Source: Homoserinibacter gongjuensis
Lineage (GTDB): Bacteria; Actinomycetota; Actinomycetes; Actinomycetales; Microbacteriaceae
Assembly (NCBI RefSeq): GCF_030161875.1
Contig: NZ_BSVA01000001.1
Coordinates: forward strand, 1,550,001-1,614,000
DNA length: 64,000 nt
Reading direction: 5' to 3'
Made by a program: the position numbers and the translations under genes
The notes under the pieces: generated by a model
Seen by the model: only the letters and a program-made list of their open reading frames with translations
What the model was told of the DNA's origin: nothing
Database searches by the model: none
Part shown: positions 8,660 to 18,975 of the stretch, in pieces
How positions within the stretch are numbered: position 1 is the first letter of the stretch
How the letters are laid out: every line of letters starts with the position of its first letter

Positions 8660-9628
8660 AGGTCAGCTCCTTCTTGTTCCCGAGGATGCCTTGCGGGCGG
8701 AAGATGACCAGCAGCATGAGGGCGACACCCACGAGCACGAACACGAGCATCTGGCTCTGCTGGGTGGTGAGGAAGGGCAGCCAGCCGATCTGCACGAGCG
8801 CGGGCAGCAGGTTCGACAGGAACGCTCGCACGACCCAGAACAGCACGGCGCCCAGCACGGGCCCGAAGATCGTGGCGGCGCCGCCGAGCAGCAGGGCGGT
8901 CCACACGTAGAAGGTCTGCGAGGTCACGTAGACGTTCGGGTTGACGTTGGTGCCCATGGCCGTGACGATGCCGCCCGCGGCGATGATGATGCCGCCCACG
9001 ATGAGCGCCTGCATCTTGAACGCGAAGACGTTCTTGCCGAGCGAGCGAACCGCATCCTCGTCTTCGCGGATGCCGCGGATCACGCGACCCCAGGGGCTGC
9101 GCATGAGCATCCACACGAGCAGCACCGCGATCGCGATGAGCGCGAGGCCCACGACGATGACCCACCACTGGTCGGACTGGTACCTCCACGGACCCCAGCC
9201 CCACTTGCCGGGGGCAGCGGATTGCTCGCGCGGAAGCCGTTCTGGAAGCCCGAGAGACCGTCGGCCGAACCCGTGACGGTGCGGAACGTCGAGGTCAGGA
9301 ACAGCAGGCGCACGACCTCCGCCGCCGCGATCGTCACGATCGCGAGGTAGTCACCGCGCAGCCGCAGCGTCGGGATGCCGAGGATGAGCGCGAAGATCAC
9401 CGCAGCGATGAGGCCGATGATCGCCGCGAGCGGCCACGGGATGCCGAAGGTGAGGATCGAGATCGCGAAGCCGTATGCGCCGATCGCCATGAAGCCCGCG
9501 ACGCCCATGTTGAGCAGGCCCGCGAAGCCGAAGTGCACCGAGAGCCCGATGGCGGCGAGCACGTACCCGAGCGTCGCCGGCGCGAGGATCTGCGCAGCGG
9601 TGAGGGACAGGATCTGCAGGAAATCCAT
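8649..9628 (-). CDS. livM: Branched-chain amino acid ABC transporter permease LivM (one apparent frameshift)
   Basis: One of the two membrane permeases of the importer. The N-terminal half (GFAGLLNMGVAGFMAIGAYG) and C-terminal half (WGRVIRGIREDEDAVRSLGK, the EAA-like coupling loop) are characteristic of LivM. They lie in different frames; one extra base in the G run at 9210-9214 gives PPGKWGWGPW across the junction and 326 residues. The ATG at 9628 follows the livH stop by a few bases. The C-terminus FRPQGILGNKKE is the usual end of LivH/LivM proteins. Confidence 0.92.
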
Positions 9629-9633
9629 CGTCG

Positions 9634-10953
9634 TTATCCGATTCTCTCTTTACGCCCGAGGATGCCTTGCGGGCGGAACAGCAGCACCACGATGAGCACG
9701 ACGAGCGCGCCGACGTACTTCAGGTCGGACGAGATCCACAGCGTCGAGATCTCCACGAGCAGGCCGACGATGATCGATCCGACGAGCGCTCCGAAGGCCG
9801 TGCCGAGGCCGCCGAGCGTGATCGCGGCGAACATCAGCAGCAGGATGCTCGTGCCCATGTCCCACTTGATGCCGGGGCGGAAGTACGCCCAGAGCACGCC
9901 CGACAGGCCGGCGAGCGCGGCAGCGATGATCCAGACGATGCGCACCACGGCATCCACGTCGATACCGCTCGCGGATGCGAGAGACGGGTTGTCGGAGACG
10001 GCACGCGTCGCGCGACCGATGCGGGTGCGCATGAGCCACCAGGCGAAGACGAGGATCACGATGACCGAGATCGCCATGCTGATCACGTCGGTGAGCGTCA
10101 GCCGGATCGGGCCGAGGCCCGGGATCGTCTCGGTGACGGCGCCGGGCAGCTGCTGGGTGCGTCCGCCGATGAACATCTGGATGACGTAGCGCAGCGCAAG
10201 CGAGAGACCGATCGACACGATCATGACTTGAACCAGCCCCAGGCCCTTTCGCCTGAGCGGTCTCCAGATGCCCGCATCCATCCCGAGCCCGAACAGCGCC
10301 GAGACGATGACCGCGAACGGCACCGCGATCCAGATCGGCATCACCCCGGACGCCAGCAACGCCACGAGGGCGCCGAAGGTCACCATCTCGCCGTGGGCGA
10401 AGTTGGCGAGGCCCGTCGTGCCGTAGACGAGGGTGGCGCCGATCGCCGCGAGGGCGAGCATGAGTCCGAAGTTGAGGCCGTTCACGGCGCGCGAGAGGAA
10501 CTGCTCCCAGAAACCGATCGTGTCGCGCTCGGCCGCACCGAGCGTGAAGTTGCGCGTCACGGTGCTCGTGGCTCCGAACTCGGCCTCCGTCGTGAACGAG
10601 AAGCCCTCGGGCACCTCGACGCCCGCCGGCAAGCTCGACTCGACGAGTTCGACGGTCCAGACGCCGTCCTTGCTCGGCACGGGCACACGCCAGGTGCCCT
10701 TCGCATCCGTCGTGTCTTCGCCCTCGAATCCGTCGCCGCCGGTGACGCGGACGGTTGCGCCCTCGACGGGCTCGCCCTCCGTGCGCACGTTGCCGGCGAT
10801 CGCCTGAGGGAAGTCCTCGGTGAGCACGCCGGTGTCGGCAGCCGCGGGACCGGCGATGCCCATGAGCAGCGCCCCGCCGAATGCGCTGGCGAGCAGCGCC
10901 ATGAGTGCGCGCCGCCAACGGATGTCCGTGTGCGATTTCCGGGTGATCGCCAC
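9634..10953 (-). CDS. livH: Branched-chain amino acid ABC transporter permease LivH with an extra N-terminal secreted carboxypeptidase-regulatory-like domain
   Basis: The start is GTG 10953, preceded by AGGAGGTG. At 439 residues this is about 140 longer than a usual LivH of roughly 290-300. A signal-like segment (LMALLASAFGGALLMG, then AGPAAADTG) is followed by a single beta-sandwich-like domain (IAGNVRTEGEPVEGATVRV, then DTTDAKGTWRVPV) of the carboxypeptidase regulatory-like type. The permease follows from about residue 150 (LNFGLMLALAAIGATLVYGT). The added domain should lie outside the cell, where the binding lipoproteins dock. This is the first gene of the liv operon. Confidence 0.88.
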   Translation of the reverse strand: MAITRKSHTDIRWRRALMALLASAFGGALLMGIAGPAAADTGVLTEDFPQAIAGNVRTEGEPVEGATVRVTGGDGFEGEDTTDAKGTWRVPVPSKDGVWTVELVESSLPAGVEVPEGFSFTTEAEFGATSTVTRNFTLGAAERDTIGFWEQFLSRAVNGLNFGLMLALAAIGATLVYGTTGLANFAHGEMVTFGALVALLASGVMPIWIAVPFAVIVSALFGLGMDAGIWRPLRRKGLGLVQVMIVSIGLSLALRYVIQMFIGGRTQQLPGAVTETIPGLGPIRLTLTDVISMAISVIVILVFAWWLMRTRIGRATRAVSDNPSLASASGIDVDAVVRIVWIIAAALAGLSGVLWAYFRPGIKWDMGTSILLLMFAAITLGGLGTAFGALVGSIIVGLLVEISTLWISSDLKYVGALVVLIVVLLFRPQGILGRKERIG

Positions 10954-11021
10954 CGGCACCTCCTGTGTGATCGGTCGACGCCGCGGAACCCGGAGGCGGC
11001 CACGGCGACACCTGAACGTAG

Positions 11022-12703
<1,682 letters not shown>

Positions 12704-12763
12704 GGTCGCGGCTCGTCACCCCCGGGCCTCTTGCGCGTAGAGGTTCCGTCCTCGGCGCCGAGT

Positions 12764-12849
12764 CCGTCGGCGGGAGCAACCACACCGTCGGCGGGAGCAA
12801 CCGCGGGCGCGGGCGGCGAACGACACAGGCGGCGGGAGCAGTTGCTCCC
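12764..12849 (+). repeat. Short repeats on the left of the AbiEi-like gene
   Basis: Two identical 18-mers CCGTCGGCGGGAGCAACC at 12764-12781 and 12785-12802, then a third GGCGGGAGCA that continues into the palindrome GGGAGCAGTTGCTCCC near 12833-12849. The 296-base gap between guaB and the gene at 13000 holds these and no gene I can support. The opposite-strand form recurs on the far side at 13958-14057. Confidence 0.75.
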
Positions 12850-12999
12850 TCCGGCCGACCGCTTCTCCGCCCGATGCCGCGCTCTGTCGGCGCACGGCGG
12901 CGTCTTCCGAGCGTTTCCACAGAGAACGTGTCTGCGGTTTTTCCACAGATCGACCGTGGGCGGCTCCGGTGCCGGCTGCGGGCGTAGATCCTGCTCGGC

Positions 13000-13941
13000 A
13001 TGGACCTCACCTCAATCGCAACGTCGCACGGCCTTGTCTTCACCTCCGATTTCCTCCGCATCGGCTCCGATACGCGCGAGCTGGCGCGAGCGGTTGCGCG
13101 TGGTGAACTCGTCAAGCTGCGGCGAGGCGCTTATGTGCGTTCCGCGGAATGGGAGGCGGCTGACGAACGGTGGCGCCACCTGTTGCGCGCGGAGGCGGTC
13201 GCGCGTGACGCTCGCCGGGAACTCCCATTCGCCGGCGCGACCGCGGCGGCCGTGTGGGGGATGTGGCAGCACAGCTACCCGGATGACGTCGTCTTCCTCG
13301 ACAGGTGGAAGGGCGGCGGGCGCTCCGAACCCGGCGTCCGGCGGATCACCGCAGCAGCGAGCACGGCGCGCCTCCGACGTGTCGAGGGACGCCTCGTCAC
13401 GGATGTTGCTCGCACCGCCATCGACGTCGCGCGGTCTGCGGACTTCATGACGGCCGTCGGCACGCTCGATTGGACCCTCTGGCGTCGGAACCCCTTCCGT
13501 GTGACCCGCGAGCAACTCGCCGCCGAGCTTGAGAAGTTTCCGCCGACGCTGCGGCGCCGCTTCGTTGAGCGCGCCATCATGTTCGCCTCGCCGCTTTCGG
13601 ACTCCTATGCCGAATCGTTCGCGCGCGCTCTCATGTTCGAGCTCGGGTACGAGTTGCCAGAGCAGCAGGTCGAGTTCCCGCACGCGACCGGGGTGTATGC
13701 CGTGGACTTCGCCTGGCGACGGCTTCGGGTGATCGCCGAGATAGACGGGTTCGGCAAGTACCTCGATCCGTCGATGAACGGAGGCGACCCCGCGCGGGTG
13801 GTGCTAGCCGAGAAGCTGCGCGAAGACGAGCTTCGACGCCAGGGTTACACCGTCATCCGGCTCTACTGGTCGGATCTCATGAACCCGGCGGCGCTCATGG
13901 CGAAGCTCGACGCCGCCGGCGTTCGGCGCGGGCGGCGATGA
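13000..13941 (+). CDS. AbiEi-like N-terminal / DUF559-type nuclease-fold protein
   Basis: A 313-residue protein. The N-terminus (TSDFLRIGSDTRELARAVAR, then GELVKLRRGAYV) is a clear AbiEi-type winged helix. The C-terminus (AVDFAWRRLRVIAEIDGFGK, then LREDELRRQGYTVIRLYWSD) has the DUF559-like Asp...Glu-X-Asp core and the final strand RQGYTVIRLYW. It is related in architecture to the gene at 5760-6749. It is flanked by arrays of GGCGGGAGCAAC-type repeats, plus-oriented before and minus-oriented after, and interrupts guaB-guaB3. No toxin partner is adjacent. Its function is unknown; a defence role is speculation. Confidence 0.75.
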   Translation: MDLTSIATSHGLVFTSDFLRIGSDTRELARAVARGELVKLRRGAYVRSAEWEAADERWRHLLRAEAVARDARRELPFAGATAAAVWGMWQHSYPDDVVFLDRWKGGGRSEPGVRRITAAASTARLRRVEGRLVTDVARTAIDVARSADFMTAVGTLDWTLWRRNPFRVTREQLAAELEKFPPTLRRRFVERAIMFASPLSDSYAESFARALMFELGYELPEQQVEFPHATGVYAVDFAWRRLRVIAEIDGFGKYLDPSMNGGDPARVVLAEKLREDELRRQGYTVIRLYWSDLMNPAALMAKLDAAGVRRGRR

Positions 13942-13957
13942 CGCGACGCGGAGTGAG

Positions 13958-14057
13958 TAGTTGCTCCCGCCGCTCGAACGGAATGCCGCCCGCGGCGGCG
14001 ATTGCTCTCGCCGAAGGTGCGGTTTCCCCCGCCGCTGGGTCACCGCTCCCGCCGCGC
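13958..14057 (-). repeat. Short repeats on the right of the AbiEi-like gene
   Basis: At least four degenerate units: GTTGCTCCCGCCGC, ATTGCTCTCGCCG, GGTTTCCCCCGCCG and ACCGCTCCCGCCG. They are the reverse complement of the units at 12764-12849, so the gene is bracketed by inverted arrays. The array runs to within about 45 bases of the guaB3 start. Confidence 0.7.
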
Positions 14058-14099
14058 CACGGACGGGTCGGGCGCCCGCACCCCGGGTAGGGTGGAGCG

Positions 14100-15221
14100 G
14101 TGAGCGACATCGAGATCGGCCGGGCGAAGCGCGCGCGCAGGGCGTACGCGTTCGACGACATCGCGATCGTGCCGAGCAGGCGCACGCGCGACCCGCAGGA
14201 CGTGAGCATCAGCTGGACGATCGACGCGTTCACATTCGACATCCCGGTGCTCGCGGCCCCCATGGACTCGGTCGTGAGCCCCGCCACGGCGATCGCGATC
14301 GGGCGGTTGGGCGGCCTCGGCGTGCTCGACCTCGAGGGCGTGTGGACGCGCTACGAGAACCCGGAGTCGGTGCTCGCCGAGATCCGCGAGCTCGCGCCGG
14401 AGGACGCCACGGTTCGCATGCAGCAGCTGTACGCCGAACCGGTGAAGCCCGAGCTCATCAAGGAGCGGCTCGCCGAGATCCGCGAGGCCGGCGTGCCGGT
14501 GGCCGGCGCGCTCAGCCCGCAGCGCACCCAGGAGCACTACAAGACCGTGGTCGACGCGGGCGTCGACCTCTTCGTCATCCGCGGCACGACCGTGAGCGCC
14601 GAGCACGTGAGCAAGGCCGTCGAGCCGCTCAACCTCAAGAAGTTCATCTACGAACTCGACGTGCCGGTCATCGTGGGCGGCGCGTCCACCTACACCGCGG
14701 CCCTGCACCTCATGCGCACGGGCGCGGCGGGCGTGCTCGTCGGGTTCGGCGGGGGAGCCGCGAGCACCACGCGAACGAGCCTCGGCATCCACGCGCCCAT
14801 GGCGACGGCGGTGGCGGATGTCGCGGGCGCGCGCCGCGATTACCTCGACGAGTCGGGTGGCCGCTACGTGCACGTCATCGCCGACGGCGGTCTCGGCACG
14901 AGCGGCGACATCGTGAAGGCGATCTCGATGGGCGCGGATGCCGTGATGCTCGGATCGACGCTGGCCCGCGCCGAGGAGGCACCGGGTGGCGGCTTCCACT
15001 GGGGTCCCGAGGCGCACCACCCCGAGCTGCCGCGCGGCAACCGCGTGCAGGTCGGCACCATCGCGCCTCTCGAGCAGGTGCTCTTCGGGCCGTCGTCGCA
15101 TCCCGACGGCCAGGTCAACCTCATGGGCGCCCTGCGGCGCTCGATGGCGACCACGGGCTACTCCGAGCTCAAGGAGTTCCAGCGCGTCGAGGTCGTCGTC
15201 GCGCCCTACCTGCAGAGCTGA
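14100..15221 (+). CDS. guaB3: GuaB3-family IMP dehydrogenase-related protein
   Basis: A 373-residue TIM-barrel paralog of guaB without CBS domains. The start (AYAFDDIAIVPSRRTRDPQD) and end (LMGALRRSMATTGYSELKEF) match actinobacterial GuaB3. The loop aligned with the IMPDH catalytic loop reads GFGGGAASTTRTSLG: the catalytic Cys of GuaB (GPGSICTTR) is a Ser here, codon 14763-14765. Ordinary IMP dehydrogenase activity is therefore doubtful. Some GuaB3 proteins have been reported to act as GMP reductases, but I cannot assign that here. GTG 14100 is the start; no frameshift. Confidence 0.88.
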   Translation: MSDIEIGRAKRARRAYAFDDIAIVPSRRTRDPQDVSISWTIDAFTFDIPVLAAPMDSVVSPATAIAIGRLGGLGVLDLEGVWTRYENPESVLAEIRELAPEDATVRMQQLYAEPVKPELIKERLAEIREAGVPVAGALSPQRTQEHYKTVVDAGVDLFVIRGTTVSAEHVSKAVEPLNLKKFIYELDVPVIVGGASTYTAALHLMRTGAAGVLVGFGGGAASTTRTSLGIHAPMATAVADVAGARRDYLDESGGRYVHVIADGGLGTSGDIVKAISMGADAVMLGSTLARAEEAPGGGFHWGPEAHHPELPRGNRVQVGTIAPLEQVLFGPSSHPDGQVNLMGALRRSMATTGYSELKEFQRVEVVVAPYLQS

Positions 15222-15277
15222 ACGCCTGCCACGGCTCCAGCCGCGCCATGAAGCCGGCCGCGGCCTAGGCTGGACCC

Positions 15278-16966
15278 ATGGCGGAGCTGAGCCCCGCGGG
15301 GCGGCAGGCGGCACTCGCGGCGATGCGCGAGCAGCAGCTCGACGTGCTCGTCGTGGGCGGGGGCATCGTGGGCGCGGGCACGGCGCTCGAGGCCGTGACG
15401 CGCGGCCTGAGCACGGGCATCGTGGAGGCGCGCGACTGGGGCTCCGGCACGAGTTCGCGCAGCAGCAAGCTCGTGCACGGCGGCATCCGCTACCTCGAAC
15501 AGCTCGACTTCCGTCTCGTGCGCGAGGCGCTCATCGAGCGCGGCTTGCTGTTGCAGCGCATCGCCCCGCACCTGGTCAAGCCCGTCAAGTTCCTCTACCC
15601 CGTGACGGTGCCCCTCGTCGAGCGCGCCTACATCGGCGCGGGCATGACCCTCTACGACCTCTTCTCCTGGACCGGCGGCCGCGAGCCCGGCGTGCCGCAC
15701 CACCGCCACCTCACCAAGCGGCAGCTCGCGAAGGCCGCGCCCGATCTTCGGCCGGATGCCTTCCGCGGCGGCCTGGTCTATTACGACGCCCAGGTCGACG
15801 ACGCGCGCTACGTCGCGAGCCTCGTGCGCACGGCTGCCGAGTACGGCGCCCATGCGGCGAACAGGGTGAAGGTCGAGGGTCTGCTGCGCGAGGGCGCCCG
15901 GGTCGTGGGGGTCGAGGCGGTCGATCGCGAGACGGGCGAGCGCCTCGAGATCCGCGCCCGCGAGGTGGTCTCGGCGACGGGCGTGTGGACGGATGAGCTC
16001 CAGGCGATGGCGGGAGTGCGTCCGTTCCGCGTACGCGCGTCGAAGGGCGTGCACCTCGTGGTGCCGCGGGATCGCATCCGGGGCACCCTCGGCCTGCTGC
16101 TGCGCACCGAGAAGAGCGTGCTGTTCCTCATCCCGTGGGGACGCCACTGGCTCATCGGCACGACCGACACCGACTGGGAGCTCGACCTCGCGCATCCGGC
16201 GGCCACCGCTGCCGACATCGACTACCTGCTCGCGCACATCAACTCGGTGCTCGCGACTCCGCTCACGCGCGACGACGTCGAGGGTGTGTACGCGGGTCTG
16301 CGCCCCCTGCTCGCGGGCGAGAGCGACGAGACGAGCAAGCTCAGCCGCGAGCACATCGTGGCGACGCCGGTTCCCGGCTTCGTGTCGGTCGCGGGCGGCA
16401 AGCTCACGACCTACCGCGTCATGGCGAAGGACACCGTGGATGCCGTGGCGCGCGGGATCGAGCGCCCCACCCCGCCGTCGGTCACCGAGCACATCGGGCT
16501 CACCGGCGCCGAGGGTTATCCCGCTGCCTGGAACCGCCGCGGTCGCATCGCCCGCAAGCACGGACTCACGCCCGGCGCGGTCGGCCACCTGCTCAACCGC
16601 TTCGGCACCCACGCGCGCGAGGTGCTCGCGCTCATCGACGCGCGCCCCGAGCTCGGTGCGTTGCTGCCGGGCTCGGAGGACTACCTCGCCGCCGAGGTCG
16701 TCTACGCGGTCACCCACGAGGGCGCCTTGCATCTGGACGACGTGCTGGCCCGCCGCACGCGGATGTCGATCGAGGCGTGGGATCGCGGCGTCTCGGCCGC
16801 GCCGGTCGCGGCACGTCTCATGGGCGAGGTGCTGGGCTGGGACGACGCCCGGGTCGACCTCGAGGTCTCCCGCTACCTCGAGCGGGTGGAGGCCGAGCGC
16901 GCCAGTCAGCTCGAACCGGATGACGCATCCGCCGATCGCGTGCGGCTCGCCGCCCGCGAGGTCTAG
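15278..16966 (+). CDS. glpD: FAD-dependent glycerol-3-phosphate dehydrogenase
   Basis: Oxidises sn-glycerol-3-phosphate to dihydroxyacetone phosphate and passes electrons to the respiratory chain at the membrane. The N-terminal Rossmann motif VLVVGGGIVGAGTALEA binds FAD. SGTSSRSSKLVHGGIRYLEQ is the classical GlpD active-site region, and LIGTTDTDWELD and GKLTTYRVMAKDTVDA are further hallmarks. At 562 residues it has the usual length including the C-terminal helical domain. ATG 15278. A glycerophosphodiesterase gene at 26328 could feed the same pathway, though it is 9 kb away. Confidence 0.95.
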   Translation: MAELSPAGRQAALAAMREQQLDVLVVGGGIVGAGTALEAVTRGLSTGIVEARDWGSGTSSRSSKLVHGGIRYLEQLDFRLVREALIERGLLLQRIAPHLVKPVKFLYPVTVPLVERAYIGAGMTLYDLFSWTGGREPGVPHHRHLTKRQLAKAAPDLRPDAFRGGLVYYDAQVDDARYVASLVRTAAEYGAHAANRVKVEGLLREGARVVGVEAVDRETGERLEIRAREVVSATGVWTDELQAMAGVRPFRVRASKGVHLVVPRDRIRGTLGLLLRTEKSVLFLIPWGRHWLIGTTDTDWELDLAHPAATAADIDYLLAHINSVLATPLTRDDVEGVYAGLRPLLAGESDETSKLSREHIVATPVPGFVSVAGGKLTTYRVMAKDTVDAVARGIERPTPPSVTEHIGLTGAEGYPAAWNRRGRIARKHGLTPGAVGHLLNRFGTHAREVLALIDARPELGALLPGSEDYLAAEVVYAVTHEGALHLDDVLARRTRMSIEAWDRGVSAAPVAARLMGEVLGWDDARVDLEVSRYLERVEAERASQLEPDDASADRVRLAAREV

Positions 16967-17051
16967 CCCCCGTCCGGGGCGGACCGGTTGCTGGATGAGG
17001 ACCACTCGGCTACCGTGGAAAAGCGCCTTCTGGCCTGAACGGAGAACCCGA

Positions 17052-18380
17052 GTGTCTCGCAACCGCCGCACCCTGTCCGCTGCGCTCGTCGGCGCCCTCG
17101 TCGTCTCCGGGTCGGTGCTCCTCGCTGCACCCCCGGCCGCCGCCGCCACCACGCACGTACCGGCAACCGCTATCGCGCCGGATAGTACGAGCTACTTGGG
17201 CTGGCACGCAGAAGCCGGAACCTTCGCGGATGCCTGGAACGGCCTGCGAGTCGGCGCCGGAGCCGACAGCTACATCCTGAACGGACTCGTGGCCAGCGGT
17301 GCCCCCGGCCTCACCACCACGGGGACGGCGCTCGGCGCCCTCATCACGAGCGCCTCCATCACGGGAGTCGGGAGCGTGCAGATGGAGGTGCCGATCTCGG
17401 TAGGCGCCGTCAATCCGCCCGCGAGCGACTCCTGGGCCACGCTGTACTCCCGGTACTCCGTCATCGGCGCCTCGCCGCAGCTGACCGACTTGTGGATCTC
17501 GTCTCGCGCGATCACCCTCAACGGCGCGAACGTGCCCGCCAACGCGCCCCTCCCGCTCGGCGACATCCTGGCCGAGCTCGACGTCGCGGGAGACGTCAAG
17601 TACTCGGGCTACGGCTTCTACGCCGCCGACCAGAGTCCTGCGGCGGCCGTCGCGAGCATGACGTTCGGTGCCGACACGACCACCTTCGGCCGTATCGTCT
17701 CGCCGGTCGCCGCATCGTCGACCGTCGCCGTCGCGTCGTCCGACATCCGTCCGGATGAGACGAGCTACCCCGGCTGGCACGAGGGCTACGCGAACGCGAC
17801 GCCCGCCTTCGCGGTGGACAGCGACGGCCTTCGTCTCGGCATCGGTGCGAACTCGCAGATCATCAACGGCCTCGCGACGCCGCTCGCGACGACCGACCCG
17901 TTCTCGCTGCTCGTCTCCGCGTCGGTGACCGTGGCGTCCGGCGAGGCGTTCCTGCAGGTGCCCGTGTTTTTCGGGCCCGGCACCGACTTCGCCACCCTGC
18001 GCCCCGCGGCGGGGGCGGGCGCAGGTACCACCGGTGTCGCTCTCACCGACCAGTGGATGTCGAGCCGTGCGATCCCTGCGACGGCGGCGACCCCGGCGAT
18101 CGCGGCCAACACCCCCATCGTGCTCGGCGACCTGCTCGAGGCGTTGCTGGCCCAGGGCGGATCGCTGCGGGTGCTCGCGTTCGGTGTGCTGGCTCAGGCG
18201 ACTGCGCCGACCGTCGTCACCGCCATCGTCTGGAACGGGGTCACCTACAGCTTCGTTCCCACCCTCGCGGCGACGGGCGTGCAGGGTCTCGTGCTGCCCG
18301 CATCCGCGGCCGGCGCGGCGCTTCTCCTGGGTGGCCTGCTGCTTCTTCTGCGACGTCGTCTCGCGCGCCGCGGGGTGTAA
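17052..18380 (+). CDS. Secreted cell-wall protein with two internal repeats and a LAXTG sorting signal
   Basis: A 442-residue surface protein of unknown function. GTG 17052 follows GGAGAA. A signal peptide (RTLSAALVGALVVSGSVLLA, then APPAAAA) precedes two related modules of about 170 residues, beginning IAPDSTSYLGWH and IRPDETSYPGWH; each then has a conserved LRVGAGADSYILNG or LRLGIGANSQIING. The end is LAATG, a hydrophobic span and RRRLARRG, a sorting signal of the LAXTG kind used by class E sortases. No sortase gene is in the window. The modules are not recognised by me. Confidence 0.82.
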   Translation: MSRNRRTLSAALVGALVVSGSVLLAAPPAAAATTHVPATAIAPDSTSYLGWHAEAGTFADAWNGLRVGAGADSYILNGLVASGAPGLTTTGTALGALITSASITGVGSVQMEVPISVGAVNPPASDSWATLYSRYSVIGASPQLTDLWISSRAITLNGANVPANAPLPLGDILAELDVAGDVKYSGYGFYAADQSPAAAVASMTFGADTTTFGRIVSPVAASSTVAVASSDIRPDETSYPGWHEGYANATPAFAVDSDGLRLGIGANSQIINGLATPLATTDPFSLLVSASVTVASGEAFLQVPVFFGPGTDFATLRPAAGAGAGTTGVALTDQWMSSRAIPATAATPAIAANTPIVLGDLLEALLAQGGSLRVLAFGVLAQATAPTVVTAIVWNGVTYSFVPTLAATGVQGLVLPASAAGAALLLGGLLLLLRRRLARRGV

Positions 18381-18447
18381 TCAGAACCAGCGCTCGAGTT
18401 CCGCCCCTTATAAGGTGGACGGGTTCCGAACGAGCGGAGGGGTCGCG

Positions 18448-18972
18448 ATGGTCGACGTGCGGCGGGTCAAGCTTCCCGGAGTGGGAGTGTTGCACACCTT
18501 CGTCACGGTCGACGGCGGCAAGGTGGGCGTCATCACGCACCGTTCGGGCGCATCCGATCTGTTCTGCTTCTCCGACGCGGAGGACGGCGAGGCGCACAAG
18601 GTGACCGTGCGGCTCGACGACGACGAGGCCCATACTCTCGCCGAGCTGCTCGGCGGCACCCGCATCACCGAGTCGCTCAGCGGCCTCGAGCAGGTTCCCG
18701 GGCTCTCGATCGACTGGTTCCACGTCGACTACGACCATCACGTGGCCGGTCAGCCGCTCGGCTCGATGACCGATCGCGGGCTGCCGGGCGTGACCGTCGT
18801 GGCGGTCGTACGCGGAGACTCGACGAATCCCGCCCCCGATGCCGACTTCAAGGTATTCCCGGGTGACACCCTTGTGGTCGCGGGCGCCCCCGAGAAGGTC
18901 GCGAAGGCGTTCCAGTTCTACCGCACCGGCGAGTTCAAGCCGCGCACCCCCGACGCCCCGCCGGGCGGCTGA
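18448..18972 (+). CDS. khtT: K+/H+ antiporter regulatory subunit, KhtT type (TrkA-C domain)
   Basis: A 174-residue cytoplasmic protein. The N-terminal part (RVKLPGVGVLHTFVTVDGGK, then VGVITHRSG) is the KhtT N domain. The C-terminal part (GVTVVAVVRGDSTNPAPDAD, then FKVFPGDTLVVAGAPEKV) is a regulator-of-conductance C-terminal (TrkA-C) domain that senses a ligand. ATG 18448 follows GGAGGGG. It lies 3 bases before the antiporter gene and is almost certainly co-transcribed with it. The symbol follows the Bacillus KhtTU pair and is by similarity of architecture. Confidence 0.85.
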   Translation: MVDVRRVKLPGVGVLHTFVTVDGGKVGVITHRSGASDLFCFSDAEDGEAHKVTVRLDDDEAHTLAELLGGTRITESLSGLEQVPGLSIDWFHVDYDHHVAGQPLGSMTDRGLPGVTVVAVVRGDSTNPAPDADFKVFPGDTLVVAGAPEKVAKAFQFYRTGEFKPRTPDAPPGG

Positions 18973-18975
18973 GCC

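Noticed and set aside
12716-12946. A 76-codon minus-strand ORF between guaB and the AbiEi-like gene.
   Set aside because: It is formed by the GGCGGGAGCAAC repeats, its translation is Arg-rich, and it has no ribosome site or family features.
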